Positions 12,501 to 23,709 of a DNA stretch of 64,000 nucleotides are shown piece by piece. A model generated the notes under the pieces. The model had not been told where the DNA came from. It searched no databases and saw nothing but the letters and a program-made list of their open reading frames with translations. The stretch is taken from assembly GCA_034440575.1 (NCBI GenBank), contig JAOTOL010001567.1, positions 1,039,001 through 1,103,000 of the forward strand, in the 5' to 3' direction. How positions within the stretch are numbered: the stretch's first letter is position 1; each line of letters opens with the position of its first letter. This DNA is from Imbricaverruca yamaguchii. Taxonomy: Eukaryota > Arthropoda > Thecostraca > Neoverrucidae. The position numbers were made by a program, and so were the translations under genes.

Positions 12501-12841
12501 ATGACGTTCGACGAGGACGGCTTCTTCACGCTGGAGCTGGTCCAGACGGACCGGCCGCCGGCGGCGCTGCTGTCGTCGGCGTCGACGTTCGATCTGGACG
12601 CCGGCAGCGGCGGCGGCGGTGTGCCGTCCGACGAGGTGCTGGTCGACCTGGGCGGCGCCGGCGGCGACGCGCCGACCAACTCCGAGGCCGACCCGTCGCC
12701 ACGCCTGGACGACCGGTCGGCCGAGGTCACCGCCCTGCTGGCGTCGCCGGAGGTCAACAGCGCGCTGCTGCCATCTGGCGGCCAGTCGGCGCAACAGAGC
12801 CGGAAACGAGACGTCCTCTGGCCGTACTGGCTGCCCGGCAG
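9505..12841 (+). CDS. Large exon B: Gly/Ser-rich and Asn/Gln/Gly decapeptide-repeat structural protein
   Basis: About 1,112 codons in one exon. Acceptor TGCATTTCAG ends at 9504, and phase 1 matches exon A. In order: a Gly/Ser/Tyr region (GYSSGGGGGGGS repeats, to about 10020); a Gln/Pro/Ala-rich region (10020-10560); a degenerate then near-perfect 10-residue repeat (10580-11640) with consensus NQQGGFINGG or NQQGNIITSG, encoded by 30-bp units; a short Gly-rich linker; an acidic decapeptide repeat (GDDSSNFI, about 11925-12040); and an acidic Ser/Asp-rich C-terminal part. A basic RKR site lies at 12801-12809. Composition resembles extracellular structural proteins (silk, cuticle or adhesive type). 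The 10-residue repeat, with Ile/Phe at fixed spacing between Gly and Asn/Gln, could form a beta-solenoid or amyloid-like stack; that is inference. The open frame reaches a TAA at 12843, but this lies inside a perfect donor (CAG|GTAAGT), so translation probably continues in a later exon. The frame also runs upstream to 9219 through intron sequence, which I exclude. Confidence 0.75.
10580..11640 (+). repeat. Coding 30-bp tandem repeat (decapeptide NQQGGFINGG)
   Basis: Regular 30-bp units within exon B. They begin as diverged copies (SLQGNAINGG, NVQSNVISGG types) and become almost identical from about 10990 on. Two main variants alternate, ending GGFINGG and GNIITSG. The left-to-right rise in similarity suggests recent unequal exchange at the right end. 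Antisense and shifted frames are also open over this stretch but are by-products of the 30-bp period. Confidence 0.9.
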
Positions 12842-13065
12842 GTAAGTCACGCTGCGAAACGGAACAGAACGGAGAAACTTGGCAGCAAGCAACAGGGAGT
12901 TCGTAAGTGAACTTAGTACGCTTGCGGAGGCCACCCAGTAATGCATTGCCGCTGCTCACCACTTCCATTGAATGCTATTCCATTTCCATTGTATACGTAT
13001 TCCATTGTATACGTATTCCATGATGTTCAATTATATACACAGCACCAAGTACATTGCACGCTTGG

Positions 13066-13243
13066 GGCGGGGATGGCCGAGTGGTTAAGGTGTCGGGCTA
13101 TGGGTACCAGAGGTCCCGGGTTCGACTCTAGCGCTACTCAGGACATTTCCCAATCCCGCGGCCCACCGGCGAAACAGTGTGGGCGGCGCCATTAGCCGTG
13201 TATGTGCATAAAGTGTGTCGTGAACCAACCAATAAACAAACAA
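13066..13243 (+). mobile_element. SINE-A copy with perfect 15-bp target duplication
   Basis: The cleanest SINE-A copy: intact A-box region, intact B box (GGGTTCGACTC), body and AATAAACAAACAA tail. It is flanked by ACATTGCACGCTTGG at 13051-13065 and 13244-13258 with no mismatch, implying a recent insertion. It sits between exon B and candidate exon C. Confidence 0.95.
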
Positions 13244-13350
13244 ACATTGCACGCTTGGTCTCTTCGATATTCCAGCATAATTTGTTCAGTGGGCAATTGC
13301 CACAGCTTGTTTTGCTTGTGCTCTTTGGATGTGTGCCAGTTCTTTTCTTC

Positions 13351-13446
13351 AGGTTCGCGCAGCACATGGTGTTCAGTTCTCGTCTTTTTTCCAAGTTCGC
13401 GCAGCACATGGTGTTCAGTTCTCGTCTTTTTTCCAGGTTCGCGCAC
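13351..13446. repeat. 42-bp tandem duplication
   Basis: Two full and one partial copy of a 42-bp unit (AGGTTCGCGCAGCACATGGT and following). No gene identified. Confidence 0.85.
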
Positions 13447-13619
13447 TGAATGCTGTGGCAGGGACAGCGGTGGTGTTATTTCACCCAGTGATAGCTGTCC
13501 GCCTGCTATCGCCGATCACTGCCGATCACCCAGTGATGGCTACCGGTCACCGACAGGTCACCACCGGTCACCGACAGTCGTGGCTGATGTCACCGAGTGA
13601 TCTGAACATGTCGCGAAAC

Positions 13620-14870
13620 CGTCCCAAACCTGTCGTGTCAGCCAGGCGCAGCTTTTTCGAACTGCCGCTAGGGGCGCTGGCGGCAGGTTGCCTGTATAGG
13701 TGGCGCCACTAGAGCAGTCGCCAACCGATCGTCTATGGTAACGGCGATTCCAACCGCATGTGAAGATCGACGCGGCTAGGCTGGCGCCCCATCTCGTGTC
13801 ATACGTCGACGGCGCGTGACACGGCCTTGTGACATCCGCTGATGTCCGGAATTAGATTCTGTTCGGCACAATGTCGCGCACCACTTTCAGCATGGGAAGG
13901 CGACTCGGTGCGCTTCCATTACGGCGACAGTGGATTTCTGAACTGTTGCGCTCTGACGTCACTGCTGACGTGGACTTTGATACGTCACGCTTCGGTGCAC
14001 TGTCAACTCGGGGAGGGTCCATCGATCAATGGGGAGAAATCTAATCAGATCGGGGGATGAGTAGACAAGGGGAGAGGTGAGTGGCTGAAGCTCTCTCGTG
14101 CAAGCTTTTAGTCCTGAATGACCATTTCACAAACTGTGTTCGCAACCAGATGCGTCCACTTTACATACGGCAGTATTGACAACAGCTGTATCTTTTCATC
14201 TGAGTTCTCTGGACTGGACGATCGGGAATTACCGTTAACCTGCGCCGTCTCGGGGTGGGGGGTCTAAAGGTCTCTGGGAAAGGTTAATTTGCTGAGTGGC
14301 TCTCCGTAAATATGAATGGCATTGTATGACATTTGTGGGCAGCTATTTTCCTTATTCGCGAAAGGAGTTCATCGCTAACGGCTAAAAGAAAAAAACAACG
14401 ACGTTTGGAAGAGTTAATGGATAGACTGTGAACTACTTAGCTAAACTACTGCTATGAAACTATTTCACAAATATTTGCGTATATTAACGATGTGTTTAAC
14501 TTCGCCAATGTTTGATTTCAAAATTAATAAAAGTTCGATCACTGAGTAGAGGGTTGGGGGCGGCAACTACACCCTCCAGGAAACATGAATTCATATGCAT
14601 CTGGCTCGCTTGTGTGAAAGGAAGCGTGCTGTTTTGCTAGATGCAGGTAGTGTTTGTTATCGAATCGTGTGGTAGGTATCGTGCTTTGTCCGCTTGTAAA
14701 TACTGATTCTTAGCTGTGTTTATATTTTGTTACCTGTATTTGTTGTTCGATTTCTTGTTTGGATATTATGTGCATACGATCCTGCAATGTTGGTCGAGTC
14801 GTCAACAGTGCACTCAAGACACCAATAAACTGGGCCGATATAATCGGCCGAGCATCAGTTGTGAATGTCA
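13620..14870. other. No gene recognised
   Basis: Between the SINE-A copy and candidate exon C. Mixed GC and AT stretches with short frames only; no family, RNA gene or clear repeat is visible. Confidence 0.5.
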
Positions 14871-14887
14871 CACCCGGCGACCAACAG

Positions 14888-15070
14888 CGTGGTCTTTGAC
14901 CAACAGATCACGACGTTCGACGAGAACTTCAAAAGGTCTCTGAAATTCCAGCCGGTTACGCCGATCGGCGATAATTTTAAAAAGTCTCCGAAATTCAAGC
15001 CGGTCATGCCTGTGGGCAAAAACTTTAAAGGGCCTTGGAAATGCGTACAACAGATGAAGTATTTTCGCAG
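14888..15070 (+). CDS. Candidate exon C with three FK-rich repeats
   Basis: A 183-bp open stretch ending at a good donor (TTTCGCAG|GTAGGT, GT at 15071). It holds three roughly 16-residue repeats, each with an NFK core (DENFKRSLKFQPVTP, GDNFKKSPKFKPVMP, GKNFKGPWKCVQQ). A possible acceptor (GACCAACAG, ending 14887) gives phase 2, exactly what the donor after exon B at 12841 requires, and the exon also ends in phase 2. Joined, the text reads WLPG-S-VVFDQQITTFDENFK. The pyrimidine tract before the acceptor is poor, and an ATG at 14865 could instead start a separate short frame, so the assignment is tentative. Confidence 0.35.
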
Positions 15071-15865
15071 GTAGGTGCCCTTCTACAAGACGTGAACTTC
15101 AGCTGCAGCAGAAGCGAAGCAGAAACGCTGCATTCAGCAGTAGAAACGAGGTCCGGGAAATGTTTGACCCATAGCAATCCAGTGTTAATTGTTGCTAGAT
15201 GTTGTTGGCATTACTGCTGTTGTTGTGTCGTTGTTTTGTTGCTCATTTTTGTCAACTTCACAACCGTTTTGTATCGGCTTGAATGCTTCGTGATGTAAAT
15301 ACCAAAGTCCTTGTGATATTGGTCTGGAAATTGTCATTGTCATTACCAAATGGATGTCCAATTTAACTGCTTACAAAAATGTTGACGACGTCAAAGTTAT
15401 CGTAATTCAAAGTTATCGCATTGTGATGCGACTTAACTTACTCGCGAGTTGCAATCATTTGCTTCGTCTTTTAATCATGACACTATGCACAATTAATTAT
15501 CTGACCTAAAACGTAACGGAAAAACATTTTGAAGAAAAAGAAACAAACTAGGAAATGTGCCTCCTGCGGAAAAGAAGCGTAATGCTCTCGATACGCCTGC
15601 GCAGACATATGCACAACAGTAAGCAAGCACACTCGTGATAGAACACAAGCTCAATGTAGTTCGTGCATCCTCACAAATGAGAAATCAATATAAGGCCAAA
15701 ATGTTCCATGCAGCGTAGGCGCCTGCCGCCCCCACGTTTAAGCAACTAAAAATGCACTAGATGAAAAGTGGCCACTGTGGTTTCACACGTCATTAAACAC
15801 ATTCTTCTCATTTCCCGGCAGTTCTTATGTGGGGCATAAATAGCCGTTAAGTAGCGGAGCCCGTG

Positions 15866-16290
15866 TTAGCTCTGTCGCCTGTATGTCAGATGTCTCAAAG
15901 CTCTCGGATGTAAACAAACTAGTTACCAGAACCAGCCTTCCTCAAACCGAGTTAGATGTTCCGGTCGATTTGTTTACATTTTCACGGCCTTGCGTTGCTA
16001 CTGGGTTTAGCCAGCTGATTTTAGCAGACAAGTGGCGTCGCCTATTGTCGAATTCATGTTGGTTCTGCTTTGCCGCCAGTCGTGAGGCTAAATGTAAAAG
16101 TCATGCTAACTAAGCCACTCGTGACCGCATGGACCAGAAGATACTGTTGGTGGGGGCCAATTCCATGCTGCCTAGCTTTATTGGTTTAGTGCATTGTGCA
16201 GACTAGCTCTTCACTGAAAATATTTGTTACTTATTATTGCTATGCATAATTCCATTTTGTTTTTGTATAAATTTTGGAGCGGAAAATTAA
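15866..16290 (+). repeat. Dispersed repeat D1, copy 1
   Basis: About 420 bp shared with 35677-36115 in the same orientation, with common blocks such as GATTTGTTTACATTTTCACG and GCAGACTAGCTCTTCAC. No terminal repeats or coding motif identified; class unknown. Confidence 0.8.
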
Positions 16291-16299
16291 TACTTAATG

Positions 16300-17205
16300 T
16301 CGGGAAGTTTTGCACCCCCAGAGCTTTATCAGACATTTTCGTACACATGATGGCGGCCTTAAACAATCAGCATGTTTCGGTTCATTGACCCTCCCAAACT
16401 ACTTTTGGGGAAGGACATGTGTCACATCCCCTTTCCTTTCATCAATGATTATAAAATATTTACTTTGCTTTTGGTGTATATTTGAGTACAACACTATGTC
16501 AGAAATCGTGTTGTTGGCACCACGGTTGGCAAGTTATAGCGGGAACAAGAGGTGATACAGTGTCAGTATTGGGCCCAAAACATGAAGCAAATAATGCATG
16601 CTTCTATCGGCACAGGTAATTGCAGGCGGTATTTTTCTTGCACGTGTTTTGTTTTCGTTTTAGTGTGTGTTATGTGTAGCGCTGGGAACTTCCTTCTCTA
16701 GAGCTGCTTTTGCATGCATTTCGCGGGGAAATAGTCCTACTTCCTTTCGGAACTGCATTCGGTGCATTGTTGTGCACTATTTCTAGAAACGCTATTTTTG
16801 TTTTCTTTGGTGGCTCATTGGGTTTGAAAATAAGAAAAAGAGAAATATCCCTGTAGTTCTCGCTTGCGGCCGATATTTATTCCCTCAATAAAGAAGGCAT
16901 GCGCATCTGAAATGGAGACAATTTGTTCATGAATGAAGTTCGGGCCACTCGTTACGCTTTCCAATGTATTCAGATATTTTACCCATATGTTCACGGCACA
17001 GGTATATTTCATATTACTATAATAGCTTCACACTGTCGTCTTTTCGAAGCACTGGCATAGGGCCAACATCCCAGCATCGTAGAAACCCACTGTTCTCCTG
17101 TACAGGTTGTATTTCCTTTTGCCGCATTTTGAACCAAGACGAAACAAATAATTTTATCAGTCAGGGGGCTTCTGACGACGCGACTCAACTTTCTTTTCGA
17201 ACAAG
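16300..17205. other. No gene recognised
   Basis: AT-rich sequence with short frames on both strands and no recognisable repeat or RNA gene. Confidence 0.5.
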
Positions 17206-17207
17206 GC

Positions 17208-18231
17208 CATTAACACTCGCACGTCCGGCGGTCCGCGCCAACTTCGCATGTCCGGGGGGCAGATGTCTGCTCCCCTAAGATCTCTGGAACTACGCTAGCT
17301 AGCGACAAACGAAAAATGGGCGTTGGACAGCTAGTGACGGGCTCTATCGAAAGTTATTCGGTCATTTTTTTCGCTCAGGTCAGCATTCAGGTCAGTGGGA
17401 TATCATATGTCAAATTGGACAGGATCAGGTGGAACTCAGATATTGACACATATCTCAGGACCTGTAACAGATAGAAACAAACGGAGAACGCTATTCGACA
17501 GTCCTTGAATTGCGCTACCGACGATAGGCGATGTAATTTAAGTTCGGGGCAACCGAAATTCAGGCCAAGGTCATCAAGTCATGAAATCAGGTCAAGGTCA
17601 TGAAGTCGCCTAGGGAGGTCATGCAATGTATCAATCGCCACGTCTTGGCGATACAAGCACAATGCCGGTATTTCAGCCTACTGGCTTAAAGCAGTGCGAT
17701 ATAATGCGCAGCAATGTGTAGTGATCTCAGGTGACCTCGGAGACGTTGATGAGGTCACTGAGTAAAAATGTCAGCGGTAACATTGAGCATAGCTTCCATC
17801 TACATGCTACAACCGTTGTGAGATCATTCCGAGCGCAAATATGTAACCTGGAAACATTTGTATATTTTACCATAGCCCTATAATGGGGAAGCCATGGCAG
17901 CGACCTGACCTAAGGTCAATGCTACGAAAAAACGACATGCATATTATGGTCCCTGATGAGATCATGACATGTTATAAGTTTGAAATCAATCGCCCAATTA
18001 TTGTGGAAGTTATGCCACCAAGAACTCAGAGTATAGTTGGGTCACTTCGCCTGACCTGGTGACCTGACCTGAGGTGACCCAGGATTAAAAATGTATGAGG
18101 GTATGCGGAAAAGACGATTGAACAGCTATACGAGGTTCGGCCTTGCTAACCCGATTAGTTTGGTGGCAAATGATGACAAACCGGAAGGGGCAGACATCTG
18201 CCCCCCCCCCCCCGGACCTGCTCGGGTTAAG
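17208..18231. mobile_element. TTAA-bounded DNA element with terminal inverted repeats, about 1 kb
   Basis: The left end reads TTAACACTCGCACGTCCGG and the right end, reversed, TTAACCCGAGCAGGTCCGG. Just inside both ends is a G-run followed by GCAGATGTCTGC. TTAA plus CCC ends recall piggyBac-like elements. No transposase frame is present, so it is non-autonomous. The left terminal copy is more diverged and carries about 25 extra bases before the shared inner motif. Confidence 0.55.
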
Positions 18232-18234
18232 TAT

Positions 18235-19615
18235 ATCCACCGGGCGGTTGAGCATAGTACAGGGGCGGTGGAACGTATCGCGGCAAAGGGTGTGGGCGCT
18301 GCACACATACGTTTATTTTTCGGTAGCTAGTGTTGGCGACAATTTGTTGTCACGCAGGCGACTAATTCTGATTCTAGACGCACGGTTAGCTGATAATTGT
18401 GCTGCCCGGTGGCGAAGTGACGTCACGAAAGTTGGACCGGGGGCGAGGTCAGATGGGTAGCATAACACTTCTTTAGTTCGACATATGATTTTCCGCTCAT
18501 AAGGAGGCCACATTTTGGATCAGGTGCGAGGCCATATGGGTGGCATGAAATTTCATAAGTCGGATATAGGCCTTCCGGCTCAAAAAGAGGCAACATTTTA
18601 GCTGCGTGTGATATTCGTTTATGAGGCAAAATGTCCAACAGATTTTTAGTGATCGGCAAGTATCATAATTGATTGAACTCTGATTGTGCTTCCAGGAGTA
18701 AGGCAATGTGTTTGCGTCCTCTGACAAGTAGGTATCTTGTATATGCAATATCAATTATCAATCCTCGGGGCCGGAAGAGGCCAAATCACCTCATACCAGC
18801 GGTTGGGCTAGAAACGACCAAGTTCGTCGTCACGGTCTCCGGTAGACAAGCTTAAGCTAGTGCAGGATTTAACCCGACATTAACCGGGGAGGGGGAGCGA
18901 ACCTGTGCTTCCTATTGAATATTCGCGACTACTTGAAAGCGTGTTACGACGCGTGCATATCATGATATAGTGTGACGTAATGTATGATGATATCGGTGTG
19001 ATGTAAGAGCGAAGTGGTTATGTGGGCTGCGTAGGGTTGCTTCCGGATTTCCTGACACCCGCTCTGCGGGTATAACTCGCTACCGTTCCTCTATGAGCTT
19101 GCATGTACTGCTTTGGAGCCCTTGCGCTAAGTTTTCCTCGCGACCGCTCTGACAGAGGCTGTACGGTGTGAGGTGGCTCGATCAGACGCTGTACTTCAAC
19201 TTGTCGCTTGCGCTGCAGTATCGTTGTCATGGTTACGATAGATACAATGGCCATCTGTGTGTCGATGTATATATTTTGTTATCTACTCGCCTGGGTATCT
19301 AACGAGGCATGGTTTATCATTCCGTCGAAATATATTCTCGGAAGCCCATGTTACGCAATGTGTGCTACCTGAAATGGGAAACCCTAATCTGAGACGTAAA
19401 CCCCGGCTCCCCTCCCCACCAGTCGTATTCTCTGCTCACTCTCCAGCCTGTGGTATGCCGTAGCATTTAAAACTCACGCGATTTGTCCGTAATAATAGAA
19501 CGCGTTTCATTTTGTGCTCCGTGTAGTGCCCTTGGGGAGTCCACATTTCCCTTCGGATGCCACTTTTTTAATCCTTAGCAGAGGCAGAGTGTCATCCGCT
19601 GGAGATATGCCACGT
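18235..19615. other. No gene recognised
   Basis: Contains partly repeated blocks (CATAAGGAGGCCACATTTTG-like text near 18440-18600) and short frames only. Confidence 0.5.
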
Positions 19616-19630
19616 CGAGGAAGAGTTACT

Positions 19631-20468
19631 TTAACCCGCGCCGTATTTCAGGTCTTTCCTCACACCCCCCGGGGGGGCGGTTGAAGACCCCCTCTAAAAT
19701 CCAAAATAAGCATCGCACGAAAACGAAAGAGGTGTCATTGGAAAGCGCTCGACGAGTAGGGTCCGTGTCCACCCCCCAAAATAATCTTCCCCCAAAAGTG
19801 ACGTCACCAGGGTGGCTAGATTTTCATGACTTTACACGACTTACATAATGTTTTTTACTCTGGGGAGTTCATTTTGTGGGATATATAAAAACAAAATGTA
19901 TTTGGAATGAGAAAAGGACAGCGAAATCGACCAGGGCTATAATTTTTCTGCCCCCAAATTTTTAAACATTTAAATTTCACAATTTTGAGTTTTCGACTTT
20001 TCTTTAATTTTCCCTTTCCATTGGGTACAGCAGACCGAGAAACGTTGTTGGAAGTCAACTTCCCCTAATAAAAATGCTTACTGTAGCCAGAATCCTGTAT
20101 GTTAACTGCAATTTGGCACATACGCAAAATTTCTATGTAGTCAAAAACGAAAATAAAAAATAAAAAATTTGATTCGTACGTTTTGTTGCATCCGTAAAGA
20201 TAAGCAAATGCTGAAAGCTTCCTTAAAATATCTGTATCCGTTAAAGCGTGACGACTGGTTGAACCTTTTTGGAAGTGATCTTACTTGACCTCCACTAACT
20301 CGTTGACCCTACATGATCTGACCTAAGAATTTTGAATCAGCACGTCAAATTGATGTGGGAAAAGGTATGCCAAATTTGGCCGCGCTGCCGCGCGCCGTTC
20401 GTCCGCTATCCGCGAAAAAACCTGAGGGGGCGGGTGAAGACCCCCCCCCCCGGAGACGGGACGGGTTA
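19631..20468. mobile_element. TTAA-bounded MITE-like element, copy 1 (about 840 bp)
   Basis: Begins TTAACCCGCGCCGT and ends ACGGGACGGGTTAA, giving terminal inverted repeats on TTAA, as in piggyBac-like elements. Inside both ends are C/G homopolymer runs and a GTTGAAGACC/GTGAAGACC motif. A second, closely similar copy lies at 29775-30616 in the same orientation. No transposase frame; non-autonomous. Confidence 0.7.
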
Positions 20469-21559
20469 ATCCAGCTTATGTGGCATTCGGTTATAACAAA
20501 TAACAAATATAACAAATAAGGGAGGAAAGATGAGACATCGGCAAGCAAAGCACGTGGCGTAATGGCCGATACATGCATACACGGATGAAACATACATATA
20601 CATTGGTACACACACGACACTTAGAAGTACACTTTGGAGGGTAGGTAGGATCGTAACTTCCGGAGAGGCTCTACTGCCCACCTGCGACCTGAAAAGCGAA
20701 GCGGAGGACCGACGCCTAGGGCGAGTCGTAGACGCCGGGCCCGACCTGGTATGTTTAAGTGTATGATTTAGTTAAAGCTTGGGAAAACATATGTATGAGA
20801 AAATCCAAGCAGCTTGGGAAACCCGTAGGCAAAAAAAAATCACGCAATTTATAAGGAGCGCCATCCGTTTTGGCCAAATTGGATCGTTCTCTTCCTACCT
20901 AGTGTAAAATGTCCAATATGGATGTGTTTTTCCAACGACGGAGAGGAGAACGGGTGTAATGCAGTCGGACAACTAACAGAGGGTGCAGCGCGCGTCTTGT
21001 GTCTTGCAGCTATACTTCTGGTCACGTTGGACGAGGAAATGTGAAAATGTGAAAATGTGAAACAGAATCAGATTAGTTCTGCGAGTTTCGCTTTCTTGTA
21101 GAAAGCGAAATAAAAGTTCGAGGAGTGCCGGGTAATCATTCCCAAGGAGTGCCCGGAGCGAAATCTGCTGATGGTTGCGGTTGAAATACTGGAGAATAGC
21201 GTGGTGATGAGGAACATATGTTGTACATGTAAATAAGACATGGGTGGAAGTGAGGCGAACACGACATGTGGAGCAATTTCGAGATCGACGTAATCCAGTA
21301 AAAATATAATTATGTGTTAATTTCGTGTGTCCAAGGCCATGTCTGACGAGTAGTACCTCATACAAACGGGAGTGTTGGTGAGAAGTGGTCCAGTTGGCCA
21401 ATGTGGGCTTCATGGTGTGTAGGTGTGTGGTGCCCTGTGCCCAGTAGGCCTGTACGTATTTACGGAACAACATATTGGTTAAGGTAAGCATATCGCCGGG
21501 TTGTGCTAGTTGTGGTGAAGTTTTGCTCCCCAGAGCTTTTTCAGACATTTCCCACACTT

Positions 21560-22415
21560 TGTCTGAGGTAAACTTCCATTAGGCACGTGATAGACTATGG
21601 ACCTCAGCGTTACGATAACCCCGGTATAATTATTTCACCAGCTCGCAGCTTCCAATTTCATAGCTCTGATCTCACATCTCTGAGCTCTGAGCCGTCTCAC
21701 ACATATCTGCATCCAGGTCTTCATATATACTCAGTCTGATATCATCTCAATCTCTTGTTAGCAACGTTCACACACAATCTCCAACTTGGACACAGATCGA
21801 TCTTCAAACATACTACTCCCGTCTTACAAGCTTACATCTCGCCAGTTATACAGCGTTTACAAACAGTTAGTACCAGACATACCTGCAGTAGTCAGCCCGG
21901 GGCGGCTGACCACAGGCAGCCGCCCTGCGGCGTCCACGCAGAGTGAGCGACAGAGAGAGAGTCAGGTGAGGTCCAGACAGAGAGCGATCCGTCTCGCTCG
22001 GCGGCTATATAGCTTCAGGGGATCCGCCCTTGGCCACACGCCAGGAGACACGTCATCGTCACGCGGCTCTGAACTAACCAGAGCAATGCCCGGACTCGAT
22101 GCACTACAGCAGCGTGTCAGACCGTATCAGACATTCCGTCAGCTCAGACACCTCTGAGCCTCGGCCCCGGTCGGCCGACTCAACGACTGGCGACAGACAC
22201 ATTTAACCCATAACATGTTTACGTAAACTAAAACCACGCTGCCGCAGGCAGCCGGTAGTTCGTGGTGCTACGGCCCAGAACAGGCTGTCACATCATCATA
22301 CACCCATGCCGGCCACAACCAGGGTTCTATTGCTAAGCAGAGCTTGTTGCGTGAACCCTGGCCCCACCACCCGATCCATGAACTCCAGTTAAACGGCAGA
22401 ATTTAGACCGAAAGC
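21560..22415. other. Unidentified insertion interrupting the LINE
   Basis: About 0.85 kb between two parts of the LINE. It has a plus frame of 123 codons (21786-22157) of no recognised family, and a short inverted motif (GCTGCCGCAGGCAGC near 22240). It may be a remnant LTR or other element, but I found no paired ends. Confidence 0.35.
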
Positions 22416-22603
22416 TTAACGTGCCGCCAATACACCGACACGACCGCCCGGTAGCTCGTCCCCGGCCTTATCGGGCCGGCTGCCAACTGACACTCTCGGC
22501 CAGGGGCTAAATGCGAGCGCGCAAAGCAGCTCGAACCCTGTGTTGCCAGTACAGAGGAGACCACTGCAGGCCAGCGCTCTAACCAACTGAGCTACCGACA
22601 TCT
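22416..22603 (-). mobile_element. tRNA-derived SINE candidate (family C), minus strand
   Basis: On minus the head reads GGTAGCTCAGTTGGTTAGAG (A box) with a later B box ACAGGGTTCGAG, then a GC-rich body. It lacks a well-paired anticodon arm, so a SINE rather than a tRNA gene. It lies inside the damaged LINE. Confidence 0.6.
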
Positions 22604-23709
22604 AACTAGTTGTAGTGTTCTGCGGTGTTGTAGGCTAGCAAGGTTGGTCTCAGCCTGGAGACTGGTGACAGGTGTGGTGCGGAGTGCTCCGGTGATGATG
22701 CGGAGTGCGTGGTTTTGTGGGCATTCGAGTGATCTGGTGAGTGTAGGTGGATATATGCTCGAAACTAAGCGCACTGTATTCCAGGATTGAACGAATCAGT
22801 GCGATGTACATTTTGTTAAGGGTAGTCCTGTCTGCACCCCAGTCCCGACGGAAGATGCAGCGCAGGACATTAATACAAACAGCGTAACGTTGCTTGATAT
22901 GGGTAATGTGAGGGCCGAAATAGAGCCGAAATCGAGTATGATTTCGAGATACTTGAAGGAGGTTTGGGGGGGGATAATTTCATCGAGGTAGCGGAGCGGT
23001 TTATTAGGGGGAGTATGCTTGTGAAGCCAAGAGAAAAGCACTGTGACTGATTTTGTGGGGATATTTTGAGATATGTGGCCCACAGAGGGAGCACCATGAA
23101 TCTATGTGATTCATAGCTATTTGGATGTAGTGATTAGCTGTGTCGGCGGATGGGTGGGTGCACCAAATTGCTATATCATCAGCGTATATAGAGTATTTCA
23201 GTAGGGGGAACTCAGGGGAATTTGGTCCAGAGCATCGTTAATCATAATGAGAAATAAGGTTGGGGGAGGAAGCTGCCTTGCGGCACGCCTTGATCAAGAG
23301 TGTGGGACTGGGAATTGATGTTGCCACAGCGGACGCTGAAGGAACGATCTTTAAGAAAGTTGACATTGAAGGTGGTCATTCTGCCCTTTATACCAATTCG
23401 ATGCTATTTAATTAAAAGGGCAGAGCTATGTACTTTGCTAAACGCGGATTCTAAGTCTAGGAAAAGGGCGATGGTTTCGGATTTTTTTCGCGAAGCCACG
23501 CTGAATTGAGTTTACAATTTCGAGGAGGTTTTCAGCAGTGCTTCGCCTTGGGCGGAAGCCACTCTGAAAGGGGAAGATAATTTGGTTGTTTTCGAGATAA
23601 ACTCTTATTCGTTCATTGACCATGAGTTCAAAAATTTTGCAACCACAACTAGTGAGAGAGATAGGGCGATAGCTGGAGGAAAGGTGTTTATGTTTGAATG
23701 CCATGCCAA

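Larger units (their letters stand above)
20973..23704 (-). mobile_element. Degenerate I/Jockey-like non-LTR retrotransposon
   Basis: Read on minus from right to left. An RT start (SYRPISLTSCGCKIFELMV and QSGFRPRRSTAENLL, 23704-23438) is followed by a YADDIAIWC catalytic box (about 23155-23185), a downstream RT part (near 23040-22850), a thumb-region block (QNHALRIITGALRTTPVTSL, about 22770-22600) and a C-terminal zinc-knuckle-like part (VRHGLGHTKLTHNYIF and CSTCRVRLTSTHVLFTC, 21557-20973). Frames are broken by shifts and stops, and the RNase H section expected between 21.6 and 22.6 kb is replaced by foreign sequence including a tRNA-like SINE. A dead fossil element; clade call approximate. 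Confidence 0.85.

Noticed and set aside
13066..13160. tRNA-Ser/Leu-like gene (also the heads of the other SINE-A, -B and -C copies)
   Set aside because: The arms do not pair as a functional tRNA; every copy continues into the same body and tail, and several have target duplications, so they are SINEs.
21786..22157. A 123-codon plus frame inside the damaged LINE
   Set aside because: No family recognised; the composition fits a mobile insertion rather than a host gene.
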